Below are positions 43,995 through 52,333 of a stretch of 64,000 bases of DNA, in pieces. The translations under genes and the position numbers were made by a program. Below the pieces are notes generated by a model. That model saw nothing but the letters and a program-made list of their open reading frames with translations. It was not told the DNA's origin and made no database searches. The stretch spans positions 1,302,001-1,366,000 of the forward strand of contig NZ_JAOTEM010000001.1 in assembly GCF_025628985.1 (NCBI RefSeq), given 5' to 3'. The DNA comes from Chryseobacterium edaphi. GTDB taxonomy: Bacteria; Bacteroidota; Bacteroidia; Flavobacteriales; Weeksellaceae. Each line of letters starts with the position of its first letter. Within the stretch, counting starts at the first letter, position 1.

Positions 43995-44405
43995 ATGCAT
44001 ACTCATTTAATTATTATCGGAATTATCTTCACTGTTTTAGCATTGATTCATATTATTTTTCCTAAATATTTTGAATGGGAAAAAGAATTCAGATCATTGA
44101 GTCTGATCAACCGTCAAATAATGAAAGTTCATACCATTTTCATTGCTTTCACCGTCTTTTTGATGGGTCTATTACTTCTCACGTCTTCATCAGAATTAAT
44201 GGAAACTAATCTCGGTGAAAAAATCATCTTGGGATTGGCAATTTTCTGGACTTTCCGACTCGTCATTCAGTTTTTTGGCTATTCATCAAAACTATGGAAA
44301 GGCAAATTATTCGAAACGACTGTGCATATTATCTTTTCCCTGCTTTGGATCTACATAAGTTTTGTGTTATGGAGCATATATTTCAGTCCTGATGCACATT
44401 ATTGA
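43995..44405 (+). CDS. Four-helix membrane protein, unknown function
   Basis: 136 aa from ATG 43995 (MHTHLIIIGIIF). Four transmembrane helices can be seen: HLIIIGIIFTVLALIHIIF, VHTIFIAFTVFLMGLLLLT, KIILGLAIFWTFRLVIQFFG and TVHIIFSLLWIYISFVLW. The family is not recognised. The TTG at 43971 would extend it into the previous gene, so the ATG 12 nt after that gene's stop is preferred. It is probably the last gene of the operon starting at 42135. Confidence 0.75.
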   Translation: MHTHLIIIGIIFTVLALIHIIFPKYFEWEKEFRSLSLINRQIMKVHTIFIAFTVFLMGLLLLTSSSELMETNLGEKIILGLAIFWTFRLVIQFFGYSSKLWKGKLFETTVHIIFSLLWIYISFVLWSIYFSPDAHY

Positions 44406-44417
44406 GATTAAATTTTA

Positions 44418-44425
44418 TATTTTTG
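44418..44425 (+). promoter_or_regulatory. Promoter -7 element of the M1 peptidase gene
   Basis: TATTTTTG (TAnnTTTG), 22 nt before the ATG at 44448. Confidence 0.5.
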
Positions 44426-44447
44426 AAAACATCAAATTTCACATCAT

Positions 44448-46079
44448 ATGAAAAAGATTTCATACTCTATTTTATTGGCTTCAGGATTGACTTTCGGACA
44501 ATTTTTTGAGCAAAATAAAACCTTCACAAAACAGGATACTTTAAAAGGCTCAAATACCAAATTCCGTAATTTTTGGGATGTTAAGAAATATGAATTGTCT
44601 GTTGAACCTAACTTCGAGCAAAGAAGCATAAAAGGAAACAATAAAATTAGTTTTGAAATTGTAAAAGATGTGACAAATCCTGTCTTTCAAATCGATCTTC
44701 AAAAACCGATGAAGGCCGATAAAATCGAATGCAGTTTCCCTACTAAAAATGATTTTAAAAGAGACGGCGATTTTATATTCATTACAGCCAACAATAGTTT
44801 CAAAAAAGGGGAAAAATATACGATTGATATCACATATTCAGGAAATCCTGTTATTGCAAAAAACGCACCTTGGGACGGAGGTTGGGTTTTTACAAAAGAC
44901 GACAAAGGAAATCCATGGATCAGTGTTGCAGATGAAGGAATTGGTGCTTCGATCTGGCTTCCTACAAAAGATATCTGGAGCGACGAGCCTGAAAACGGAA
45001 TCGTTATGAAAATTGTGACTCCATCAGATTTGGTAGGGATCGGAAATGGTAAGTTGATCAACAAAAAAACAGAAAACGGTAAAAATATTTTCACCTGGGA
45101 AGTTAAAAATCCTATCAACGCATACTCTATCATTCCGAATATCGGAAAATATGTCAATTTTAAAGATTCTTACAGCGGCGAAAAGGGAAAACTAGATCTC
45201 GATTATTGGGTGATCGATTATAATTTAGAGAAAGCAAAAAAACAGTTTCAACAGGTAAAACCCATGTTAAAAGCCTTTGAATATTGGTTCGGACCTTATC
45301 CTTTCTATGAAGATTCTTACAAATTGGTTGATTCACCGTATTTGGGAATGGAACATCAGAGCAATATTGCCTACGGAAATCAATATGTGAACGGATATTT
45401 GGGAAATGATCTTTCTGGAACTGGGATTGGTTTAAACTGGGATTACATCATCATCCATGAAAGTGGTCACGAATGGTTTGCCAACAATATTACGGCAAAA
45501 GATCAGGCAGATATGTGGATTCATGAGAGTTTCACGATGTATTCTGAAGTACTTTTTACGGAAGATTATATGGATAAAAAATCTGCGGATATTTACGCTC
45601 AGGGAATTCAGAATAATATTGCTAATGATATTCCGATCATCGGAAAATATGGGGTGAGAAATGAAGGAAGCGGCGACATGTATCCTAAAGGAGCAAGCAT
45701 GCTTCACACGATGCGACAGGTGATCAATAACGATGAGAAATTCAGGCAGATTTTGAGAGGTTTAAATAAAGATTTTTATCATCAAACCGTTACAACCGAA
45801 CAGATTGAAAAGTACATTTCTGAAAAGTCGGGAATTGATTTTTCGAGTATTTTCAATCAATATTTAAGAACAACAAAAGTTCCGGTTTTGGAATATTCAC
45901 AAAATGGAACAGAACTGAAATATCGTTTTACAAATGTTGTTAAAAATCTAAATCTTCCTGTGAGATTTGGTGATCAGACGATTTCGCCTACTGAATCTTG
46001 GCAGAATATTACACTTAAAAGTAGCCAGCCGGTTGAGTTTAATAAGAATTATTATTTGAAGTATAAGAAGGTTAATTAA
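44448..46079 (+). CDS. M1-family zinc metallopeptidase (aminopeptidase N-like), exported
   Basis: 543 aa. The signal peptide is KKISYSILLASGLTFGQ (cleavage after GQ near residue 18). An N-terminal beta domain (EPNFEQRSIKGNNKISFEI) leads to the catalytic domain. The zinc motif is HESGHEWFANN (residues 337-341 plus the glutamate in WIHESFTMYSE about 20 residues on), and the GxMEN-type substrate anchor is LGMEHQSNIAYGN (MEHQ here). It removes N-terminal amino acids from peptides, probably in the periplasm or at the surface. A gene for an unknown protein and an M61 peptidase follow on the same strand. Confidence 0.93.
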   Translation: MKKISYSILLASGLTFGQFFEQNKTFTKQDTLKGSNTKFRNFWDVKKYELSVEPNFEQRSIKGNNKISFEIVKDVTNPVFQIDLQKPMKADKIECSFPTKNDFKRDGDFIFITANNSFKKGEKYTIDITYSGNPVIAKNAPWDGGWVFTKDDKGNPWISVADEGIGASIWLPTKDIWSDEPENGIVMKIVTPSDLVGIGNGKLINKKTENGKNIFTWEVKNPINAYSIIPNIGKYVNFKDSYSGEKGKLDLDYWVIDYNLEKAKKQFQQVKPMLKAFEYWFGPYPFYEDSYKLVDSPYLGMEHQSNIAYGNQYVNGYLGNDLSGTGIGLNWDYIIIHESGHEWFANNITAKDQADMWIHESFTMYSEVLFTEDYMDKKSADIYAQGIQNNIANDIPIIGKYGVRNEGSGDMYPKGASMLHTMRQVINNDEKFRQILRGLNKDFYHQTVTTEQIEKYISEKSGIDFSSIFNQYLRTTKVPVLEYSQNGTELKYRFTNVVKNLNLPVRFGDQTISPTESWQNITLKSSQPVEFNKNYYLKYKKVN

Positions 46080-46087
46080 TATATTAG

Positions 46088-46699
46088 ATGAGTTTATCTT
46101 TTTTTTATTTAGCAGGGTGGATTAATAATTATTCGGGAGGTTTCAATTCTGCAACCGGGAATTTCAGAACTGTGAGTTTCTTAAATTATGATTGGAAAAT
46201 AGATGAACAAAAACTTCACAGTTTTGATGTTCTCTTAAAGCATTCAATCAAAATTCTGAAAGAATCTAAACTTGAGAATGATTTAATAATTAATTATTTT
46301 GAAGAAAAAAAAGGTGCCTCTTTACAATCTGTAAACCTTGTAAATTCATTGATAGATTTTTTCTTTAACATAGGAACTCCTATCATTAATGATCAGTTTA
46401 ATTTTTCTACTTCAATTTTCAGTGCTATTGATTCAAATGATAAAAATTCTCTTCCATTTTTGGAACGAATAAATTTTCTATTGGGAGTTTTACATAGCAA
46501 CTCAGAGGAAAATATTTTTAATTTTCACAATGATTATCCAAAATGCCTTTTAACCCATTCTGTACTGAAGTCATTAGCAGAGGAAGATGATAAAATTTTC
46601 ATGGAGTCGTATTTTAAAACTCCACATACTGATAGAATTATTATTGACCAAAAAAGTCCTCTATTTAAATACATAAATAAAATGACAAAAAAGTTTTAA
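46088..46699 (+). CDS. Uncharacterised protein between two peptidase genes
   Basis: 203 aa, starting MSLSFFYLAGWINNYSGGFNSATG. It has no signal peptide and no clear motif; the central region (DVLLKHSIKILKESKLENDLIINYFEEKKGASLQSVNLVNSLIDFFFNI) is helical. I do not recognise a family. It begins 8 nt after the M1 peptidase stop and may be cotranscribed, but nothing else connects it to peptidase function. Base composition is more AT-rich than that of the peptidases. Confidence 0.65.
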   Translation: MSLSFFYLAGWINNYSGGFNSATGNFRTVSFLNYDWKIDEQKLHSFDVLLKHSIKILKESKLENDLIINYFEEKKGASLQSVNLVNSLIDFFFNIGTPIINDQFNFSTSIFSAIDSNDKNSLPFLERINFLLGVLHSNSEENIFNFHNDYPKCLLTHSVLKSLAEEDDKIFMESYFKTPHTDRIIIDQKSPLFKYINKMTKKF

Positions 46700-46752
46700 T
46701 TTATGTAACAAATTCAATTTTCCATCAACTACTTATCTATAAAATAAACCTA

Positions 46753-48609
46753 ATGAAAAAAACAGCACTTAGCTTAGGAATTCTTGCAGCAGCTTTCGTT
46801 AATGCACAGTCAATCAAAACAAATATCGATTTGGTCAACGTAAAAGACGACAAAGTTGCCGTAACGATGGAATTTCCGAAAATGAAATCCGGAGATGTGA
46901 AATTTCATTTTCCTAAAACCGTTCCGGGAACATATTCTGTGGATGATTACGGAAGATTTATCGAAGGAATTAAATTTTTAGATAATAAAGGAAAAGAATT
47001 GACTTTCACAAAAGTTGGAGACAATACTTACACGCTGAAAAACGCACAGGCTTTAACGAAAGTTACGTATTTTGTGAATGACAGTTTTGATGAAGAAGGT
47101 GATGCAACAAAGCATAAAGCTGTATTCTCACCATCAGGAACCGATATTGAGCAAGGGAAAATTTATATGGTCAATACTCACGGATTTGTTGGGTACATAG
47201 ATAATATGCAGGATGTTCCCTATCAATTGATTATTCAGAAACCTGCTGATTTTTATGGAACAACCGCTTTGGTTGATCAGGACAAATCTGAAGCAACCGA
47301 TACTTTCACTTTGGCAAATTATGCTAAACTGACAGATTCTCCTTTGATGTATTCAAAACCTGATTTTATCACGTTCAACGCGGGTGGAATGGACTTGGTT
47401 TTGGGAGTTTACTCACCGACAGGAAAATATAAAGCGGCAGATTTTAAAGAAAACCTTGAAAAAATGGTTGTAGCTCAAAAGAAATTTTTGGGAGACATGA
47501 ATACCAATAAAAAATATGCGATCATGCTTTATCTTGCGGGAACAGAAGGTCCGCAAATAAAAGGTTTTGGAGCATTGGAACATCATGAGTCGACAAGTGT
47601 TGTTTTACACGAAATGATGCCTAAAGAAGCAATTGATGAAGCCATTGTAGACGTAGTTTCTCACGAGTTCTTTCACACCGTGAATCCTTTAAAAACACAT
47701 TCTGAAGAAATTCATTATTTTGATTATGCAGACCCGAAAATGTCTCAGCATCTTTGGATGTATGAAGGCGGAACTGAATATTTTGCCAACTTATTCCAGA
47801 TCCAGGAAGGTTTGATCACGAAAGATCAGTTTCTTCAAAGAATAAGTGATAAAATTAAAAATTCAAAAAGCTACAACGACACTATGCCGTTTACGGTAAT
47901 GAGTAAAAATATTTTGCTTGACGAATATAAAGATCAATACAGAAATGTCTACGAAAAAGGGACGCTTTTGACGATGTGTCTTGATATTGAATTAAGAAAA
48001 TTATCTAATGGTGAAATGGGTTACCGTGATATGATCAGAAAACTGTCTCAAAGATTTGGTGAAAATAAACCATTCAAAGATGATAAACTGATTGACGAAT
48101 TGGTAACGGTTACAGGTTATCCTCAAATAAAAGATTTCTACAATAAATATATTGCAGGAAGTCAGCCGACTCCTTATGCCGAATATTTGTCACAAGTTGG
48201 CGTAGAAATCAATAAGCAGGAAACTCCGCCAATCTTCTGGTTTGTAAAAGATCCAAATCAGACAGGTTACAATGAAAAAAACAATACTTTTATTTTTGAT
48301 GAAAGTTCTGCTTTATCTCCTTTTGCAAAAAGTATCGGATTTAAAATTACTGACGAAATTGTAGCTTTGGATGGCAAAACAATTGATATTAAAAACGTAC
48401 AGGAATTTATTAATTATTCTAAAACGATTAAAGACGGACAAAATGTTACCGTTACTGTTCTCAGAAAAAACGGTGATAAATCTGATAAGATCGAGCTTAA
48501 AGGAAAAGCTGTTTTAGATAAAATGACAATGGAAACATTACAATTTAAAGCAAATCCGACAGCGGCTGAAAAGAAACTTCAAGACCAATGGTTAACCGGT
48601 AAAAAATAA
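46753..48609 (+). CDS. M61-family glycyl aminopeptidase with PDZ domain, exported
   Basis: 618 aa. The signal peptide is KKTALSLGILAAAFVNAQ (residues 2-19). The zinc site is HEFFHTVNPLKTHSEEIHYFDY (HEFFH at residues 304-308), with MYEGGTEYFANLF supplying the third ligand. The C-terminal 110 residues hold a PDZ domain (ALSPFAKSIGFKITDEIVALDGKTIDIKNVQEFINYSKTIKDGQNVTVTVLR). M61 enzymes release N-terminal glycine from peptides. It ends in a perfect bidirectional hairpin shared with the convergent GLPGLI gene. Confidence 0.93.
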   Translation: MKKTALSLGILAAAFVNAQSIKTNIDLVNVKDDKVAVTMEFPKMKSGDVKFHFPKTVPGTYSVDDYGRFIEGIKFLDNKGKELTFTKVGDNTYTLKNAQALTKVTYFVNDSFDEEGDATKHKAVFSPSGTDIEQGKIYMVNTHGFVGYIDNMQDVPYQLIIQKPADFYGTTALVDQDKSEATDTFTLANYAKLTDSPLMYSKPDFITFNAGGMDLVLGVYSPTGKYKAADFKENLEKMVVAQKKFLGDMNTNKKYAIMLYLAGTEGPQIKGFGALEHHESTSVVLHEMMPKEAIDEAIVDVVSHEFFHTVNPLKTHSEEIHYFDYADPKMSQHLWMYEGGTEYFANLFQIQEGLITKDQFLQRISDKIKNSKSYNDTMPFTVMSKNILLDEYKDQYRNVYEKGTLLTMCLDIELRKLSNGEMGYRDMIRKLSQRFGENKPFKDDKLIDELVTVTGYPQIKDFYNKYIAGSQPTPYAEYLSQVGVEINKQETPPIFWFVKDPNQTGYNEKNNTFIFDESSALSPFAKSIGFKITDEIVALDGKTIDIKNVQEFINYSKTIKDGQNVTVTVLRKNGDKSDKIELKGKAVLDKMTMETLQFKANPTAAEKKLQDQWLTGKK

Positions 48610-48616
48610 ACAAACA

Positions 48617-48650
48617 AAATGCGAGGAAAATTTTCCTCGCATTTTTTATT
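48617..48650. terminator. Bidirectional terminator between convergent operons
   Basis: AAATGCGAGGAAAA / TTTTCCTCGCATTT, a perfect 28-nt palindrome with T runs on both strands. Confidence 0.8.
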
Positions 48651-48667
48651 ATAAAATTTCTCAAATC

Positions 48668-49564
48668 TTATTTGTATAAATCCGGCTCGATAGGATTATT
48701 ATTCTTCTTAAATCCTTCTTTCGCCTTCTTCTCCATTTCTCTGAAAACCTGATTCGGATCTGAAATTTCTTTTCCGTTTGCTGAAGTTGTTTTGAAAACC
48801 ACTCTGTTTGTTTCGGTATTCTTCATCATCATTTCCCGCATATTTTTGGTCGGATCGTTGACGTATGATTTCCAGGCTTTTTTGAATTGGCTTTTATTGA
48901 TTTCAATATCTTTCCCACCCATTCCGTAGATCTGAACTCCTTGCGGAAGTTCTGTCTCTTTTTCAGCAGCTATTGCAATTGTTTTATTTCCAACCAAAGT
49001 CATCGAATGCGAACCTGTTTTATCTTCAATTTTTACAATTAAACCCGGAAGTCCATAAAATTTATATGGTCCGTCCTGAAATGGAAGATCGGTAGAAAAC
49101 CAAGCCGTCCACTCTCTTCCTCCAAATTTTGTTGTGGCTTTTTGAGCATTGTACTCCCCTATTTTCTGTTTATCGGGAAGAATTTTCCATTCTGGTTTCT
49201 GATCTTCTTCGATTTTATAATTGTCGCTGGAAATTCTTGTAAAAAGATACGTTTTGAAATCAGGATATTGTTTCGTCACTTTATAAGAAACCTGTCCCGG
49301 CTTTTCTCTCCTGCTGATATTGATATTGTTCGGGCTGAGTTTCAATTGTTTCTCAAGATCAGCTTTTGATGTAGAATCTGCTACAAATTTATCCTGGCTG
49401 TAATAGCTTGATCCGTTTTTGTCAATGTCCAAAAGCATCATTTCTTTTTTCACATCTGCCTTATCGGTAGAGTCTGAAATGAATTTATACTCATAAAAAA
49501 AACGGTTTTGTGCTGAAACTGAACAGCAAATTCCTAATAGTAATCCAAAATATAATTTTTTCAT
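48668..49564 (-). CDS. GLPGLI-family exported protein, second copy
   Basis: 298 aa. The signal peptide is KKLYFGLLLGICCSVSAQ (residues 2-19). The family motif is in DGPYKFYGLPGLIVKIEDKTGSH (near residue 170), and the mature N-terminus reads RFFYEYKFISDSTDKADVKKEMMLLDI. It is clearly paralogous to the gene upstream (49566), with the same order of motifs. GLPGLI proteins are exported proteins of Bacteroidetes with unknown function. It is the last gene of the blaI operon, and a bidirectional terminator follows. Confidence 0.9.
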   Translation of the reverse strand: MKKLYFGLLLGICCSVSAQNRFFYEYKFISDSTDKADVKKEMMLLDIDKNGSSYYSQDKFVADSTSKADLEKQLKLSPNNINISRREKPGQVSYKVTKQYPDFKTYLFTRISSDNYKIEEDQKPEWKILPDKQKIGEYNAQKATTKFGGREWTAWFSTDLPFQDGPYKFYGLPGLIVKIEDKTGSHSMTLVGNKTIAIAAEKETELPQGVQIYGMGGKDIEINKSQFKKAWKSYVNDPTKNMREMMMKNTETNRVVFKTTSANGKEISDPNQVFREMEKKAKEGFKKNNNPIEPDLYK

Positions 49565-49565
49565 T

Positions 49566-50393
49566 TTATTTAACGGTATTGAGTTCTATCTTGTTGTTAT
49601 TTTTTTTCAAAGCGGCTTTGAATCGTTCTTCCTGATCTTTCATATGACTATTTTGACCATCTTTCATAATCATGGTAACTCCGCCCATTTGCATCTGCTT
49701 CAGGCCTTTGGTTGGATCATTTTCATAGTCTTTAACCAACTTGCTATATTGTTTTGCATTGATAGAAATTTCTTTCGTTCCAAAAACATCTTCCGGTATG
49801 GCAGTAATATTTTTCACACCCTGCAAATTAAAAAGATGAGACTTTGTCTGATCTTCCAATTTTACAATCAAACCGGGAAGTCCATGAAATTTGTAAGGTC
49901 CGTCCTGAATCGGAATATCGGTTGTAAACCATGCAATCCAATGTCTTCCGCCGAAATCAGATTCTGCTTTTTGTGTCATCCATTCACCGATTTTTTGCTT
50001 TTCTGAACTTATTTTCCAGTCGATTGGTCTTTCGTCCGACACTTTATATAAGTCTGAAAGAATTCTGCTATGCAAAAACACTTCGTACTTAGGATATTTT
50101 TTTGAAATACTGTATTGTACCAATCCTTTTCGCATATCAGATTTAATATTGATTGCACCCGTTGTAGCCAGCTGTTTTTCCAGATCAACTTTCATTATAG
50201 AATCTGAATTGTAAACCGTATAACTGTAAAATTTTGATCCTGATTCAGTCACATCCAAGTTCATCAATTCGGTTTTTACATCTGAAATATTGGTTGAATC
50301 CGGGATGAATTTATACTCATAAGAAAATCTTTTGTTTTGCGCATTTGTAATTATTCCGAGAACTAGCAAACTGAAAGCAGCAATTAATTTCAT
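49566..50393 (-). CDS. GLPGLI-family exported protein, first copy
   Basis: 275 aa. The signal peptide is KLIAAFSLLVLGIITNAQ (residues 2-19), and the motif is in DGPYKFHGLPGLIVKLEDQTKSH. It matches the following gene in YEYKFIPDST / YEYKFISDST, WKI.../WKILPDKQKIGE and GGRHWIAWFTTDIP / GGREWTAWFSTDLP, so the pair arose by duplication. It lies 9 nt after the BlaR1-like gene on the same strand. The role of GLPGLI proteins beside BlaI/BlaR is not established; they may be effectors of the regulon. Confidence 0.9.
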   Translation of the reverse strand: MKLIAAFSLLVLGIITNAQNKRFSYEYKFIPDSTNISDVKTELMNLDVTESGSKFYSYTVYNSDSIMKVDLEKQLATTGAINIKSDMRKGLVQYSISKKYPKYEVFLHSRILSDLYKVSDERPIDWKISSEKQKIGEWMTQKAESDFGGRHWIAWFTTDIPIQDGPYKFHGLPGLIVKLEDQTKSHLFNLQGVKNITAIPEDVFGTKEISINAKQYSKLVKDYENDPTKGLKQMQMGGVTMIMKDGQNSHMKDQEERFKAALKKNNNKIELNTVK

Positions 50394-50402
50394 TTTTAAA
50401 AT

Positions 50403-52286
50403 TTATTTTGTGGAAAATTCTACTTTATCCAATCTCGAAAAACCTTTATCTCCGTAAGGAATTCTGTACATTTTTACAATTTTGAAAGGAGCTTTTGCTA
50501 CTTTGATGTCTTTATTAAAAACTTCATCTTCAAAACTCTTCATATATTTTTTGAGCTCGTCTTTTGTAAATTCTTTTCCGTCAATAAAAAATTGACCATC
50601 TCTGAGAGGCATCATCATTACGGTTGATTTTACAGGATCTTTTCTATCATCCCTTGTTATTGATTGATCTTCATTTTTAACGTAAGAAACAACTGCATCA
50701 TATTTAAAAATAATCATATTTTCTTTTCTGGCTTCAAACTCTTTTTCTGATTTGGCTCGAAGTTTTTCTGCATCAGCTCGCAGCTCTCTAATTTCGTTTT
50801 GAGTTAAAGGATTTTTATCATAATCTCTTCCTTTTTTGAAGTTTAAGCTCTCATTTTTCATCAAATCTGCCGCTTCCTGTGCTGACTTTCTGGCTTTTGC
50901 TGCTTCCAAAACCGATTGTCTCAGATTTTCTCTTTCTTCATCAGAAGTCACCATTCTGGTCATATACAAAAACATATCGTTACCCAAATTATTTTCCTTT
51001 ATCAATTTGTTTCTAACAGAACTTGATTGTTTGTCGCTATTTTTTTCTGCACTGTAAATCATTAAATTGACGTCATCGGATTTACGAACTGAATGACTAA
51101 AGATAAAATTGGGCGTTTCTTTATTTTTTTCTAAAAAATCTAAATATTCAGATTTATTTACTTTTTTACCTTCCACCAAAAAAATATCACTTTCTTTAGC
51201 TTCAGCTAAAAATTTTTCAAGAGGGTTTGCTTCACTTTTTGAAATCTTCAAGTTCGAAATAGTCGCATTTGAAATTTCAGAATTTATCGGTCTGATCGTA
51301 TCGTGCAATGAAACTTCAGAAGTATTTAAAGTATCTGAAATAATAAATTTCTCCTCTGACTTAGTAGTTTTAGCCTCCGAATAATTGAATATTTTTTCAG
51401 CTTCATTGTTGACTTTTTCTACTTCTTTATTTTTTGCATTCACCATGTAAGCAAAAGCAACGGTGAATAAAACCGGCAACGCAGAAATTCTACGCACATA
51501 TCCGAATTTTGTTTTGGGTTTTTGTATCATTTTGAGTCTTTTTTTTAGGTTTGAACTCAGAAACGGACTGGTCACCGACAATTGATTTCCGGAGAAATGA
51601 CTTGCCAAAAGCATTTGTGCAAACACTTTTGTATCAGATTGTCTGACCGCTTTTTTATCCGCTAAATATTCATGAATTAAATTGATTTCTTTTTTAATTA
51701 AATAAAAAATTGGATTGAACCAGAAAACAGCGGTGACGATTTCAATAAAAATTTTATCATATGAATGTTTCTGCTCGATATGAACCATCTCATGTTTCAA
51801 AATCTGCTTTCCGATGTCTGAATTGATGATAATCGTATTCTTCCAAAACAGATTTTTAAAATAAGAAAACGGAGCCTCTGAAAGATTCGTCTGGTAAAAA
51901 TTGATCCCTTCAATCTTTTCTTTTTTAAATTGAGTTTTGAACTTTTGTATTTTTAAAATTCCAAAAGAAAGTTTGATTAAAAGTATAAAGGCAACTCCAA
52001 TAATTGCAATATTGATATATTTCAGATAATTAATTCCATCATTTGTGCCTTTAGAAACTTTAACACTCTGAAATTTCGCAAAAACTTCATACACTTTCTC
52101 ACTAAATTCTATTGTAAAATATTCAATTTTGAGCAGAGGTAAAACTATGGAAACTGCAACCGTAAACAGAAGATAAAACCTGTTGTAATGATGAAAAGTT
52201 TTATCTTTTAAAAATGATTGATAATAAAGAAACATCACAGCGGAGCAAAGAACAACTTTTCCGAAATAAAAAATGAGAGTTTCCAT
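50403..52286 (-). CDS. BlaR1-type M56 sensor peptidase, second copy
   Basis: 627 aa. The first ~280 residues are the BlaR1 core: transmembrane helices, then the zinc motif HEMVHIEQKH (HEMVH at 165-169) with HEYLADKKAV supplying the third ligand region. Another transmembrane segment follows (ISALPVLFTVAFAYMVN). The rest is an extracytoplasmic charged/helical region, unlike the penicillin-binding sensor of BlaR1, and ends in a beta-rich tail. It probably senses an envelope signal and cleaves or inactivates BlaI. It is paralogous to the gene upstream, with very high identity in the membrane and peptidase part and almost none after it. GLPGLI genes follow directly. Confidence 0.9.
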   Translation of the reverse strand: METLIFYFGKVVLCSAVMFLYYQSFLKDKTFHHYNRFYLLFTVAVSIVLPLLKIEYFTIEFSEKVYEVFAKFQSVKVSKGTNDGINYLKYINIAIIGVAFILLIKLSFGILKIQKFKTQFKKEKIEGINFYQTNLSEAPFSYFKNLFWKNTIIINSDIGKQILKHEMVHIEQKHSYDKIFIEIVTAVFWFNPIFYLIKKEINLIHEYLADKKAVRQSDTKVFAQMLLASHFSGNQLSVTSPFLSSNLKKRLKMIQKPKTKFGYVRRISALPVLFTVAFAYMVNAKNKEVEKVNNEAEKIFNYSEAKTTKSEEKFIISDTLNTSEVSLHDTIRPINSEISNATISNLKISKSEANPLEKFLAEAKESDIFLVEGKKVNKSEYLDFLEKNKETPNFIFSHSVRKSDDVNLMIYSAEKNSDKQSSSVRNKLIKENNLGNDMFLYMTRMVTSDEERENLRQSVLEAAKARKSAQEAADLMKNESLNFKKGRDYDKNPLTQNEIRELRADAEKLRAKSEKEFEARKENMIIFKYDAVVSYVKNEDQSITRDDRKDPVKSTVMMMPLRDGQFFIDGKEFTKDELKKYMKSFEDEVFNKDIKVAKAPFKIVKMYRIPYGDKGFSRLDKVEFSTK

Positions 52287-52333
52287 AGGTATTAGTTTTT
52301 GTGCGGTTTTGAATGTTGTTTATTTAATCTCTC

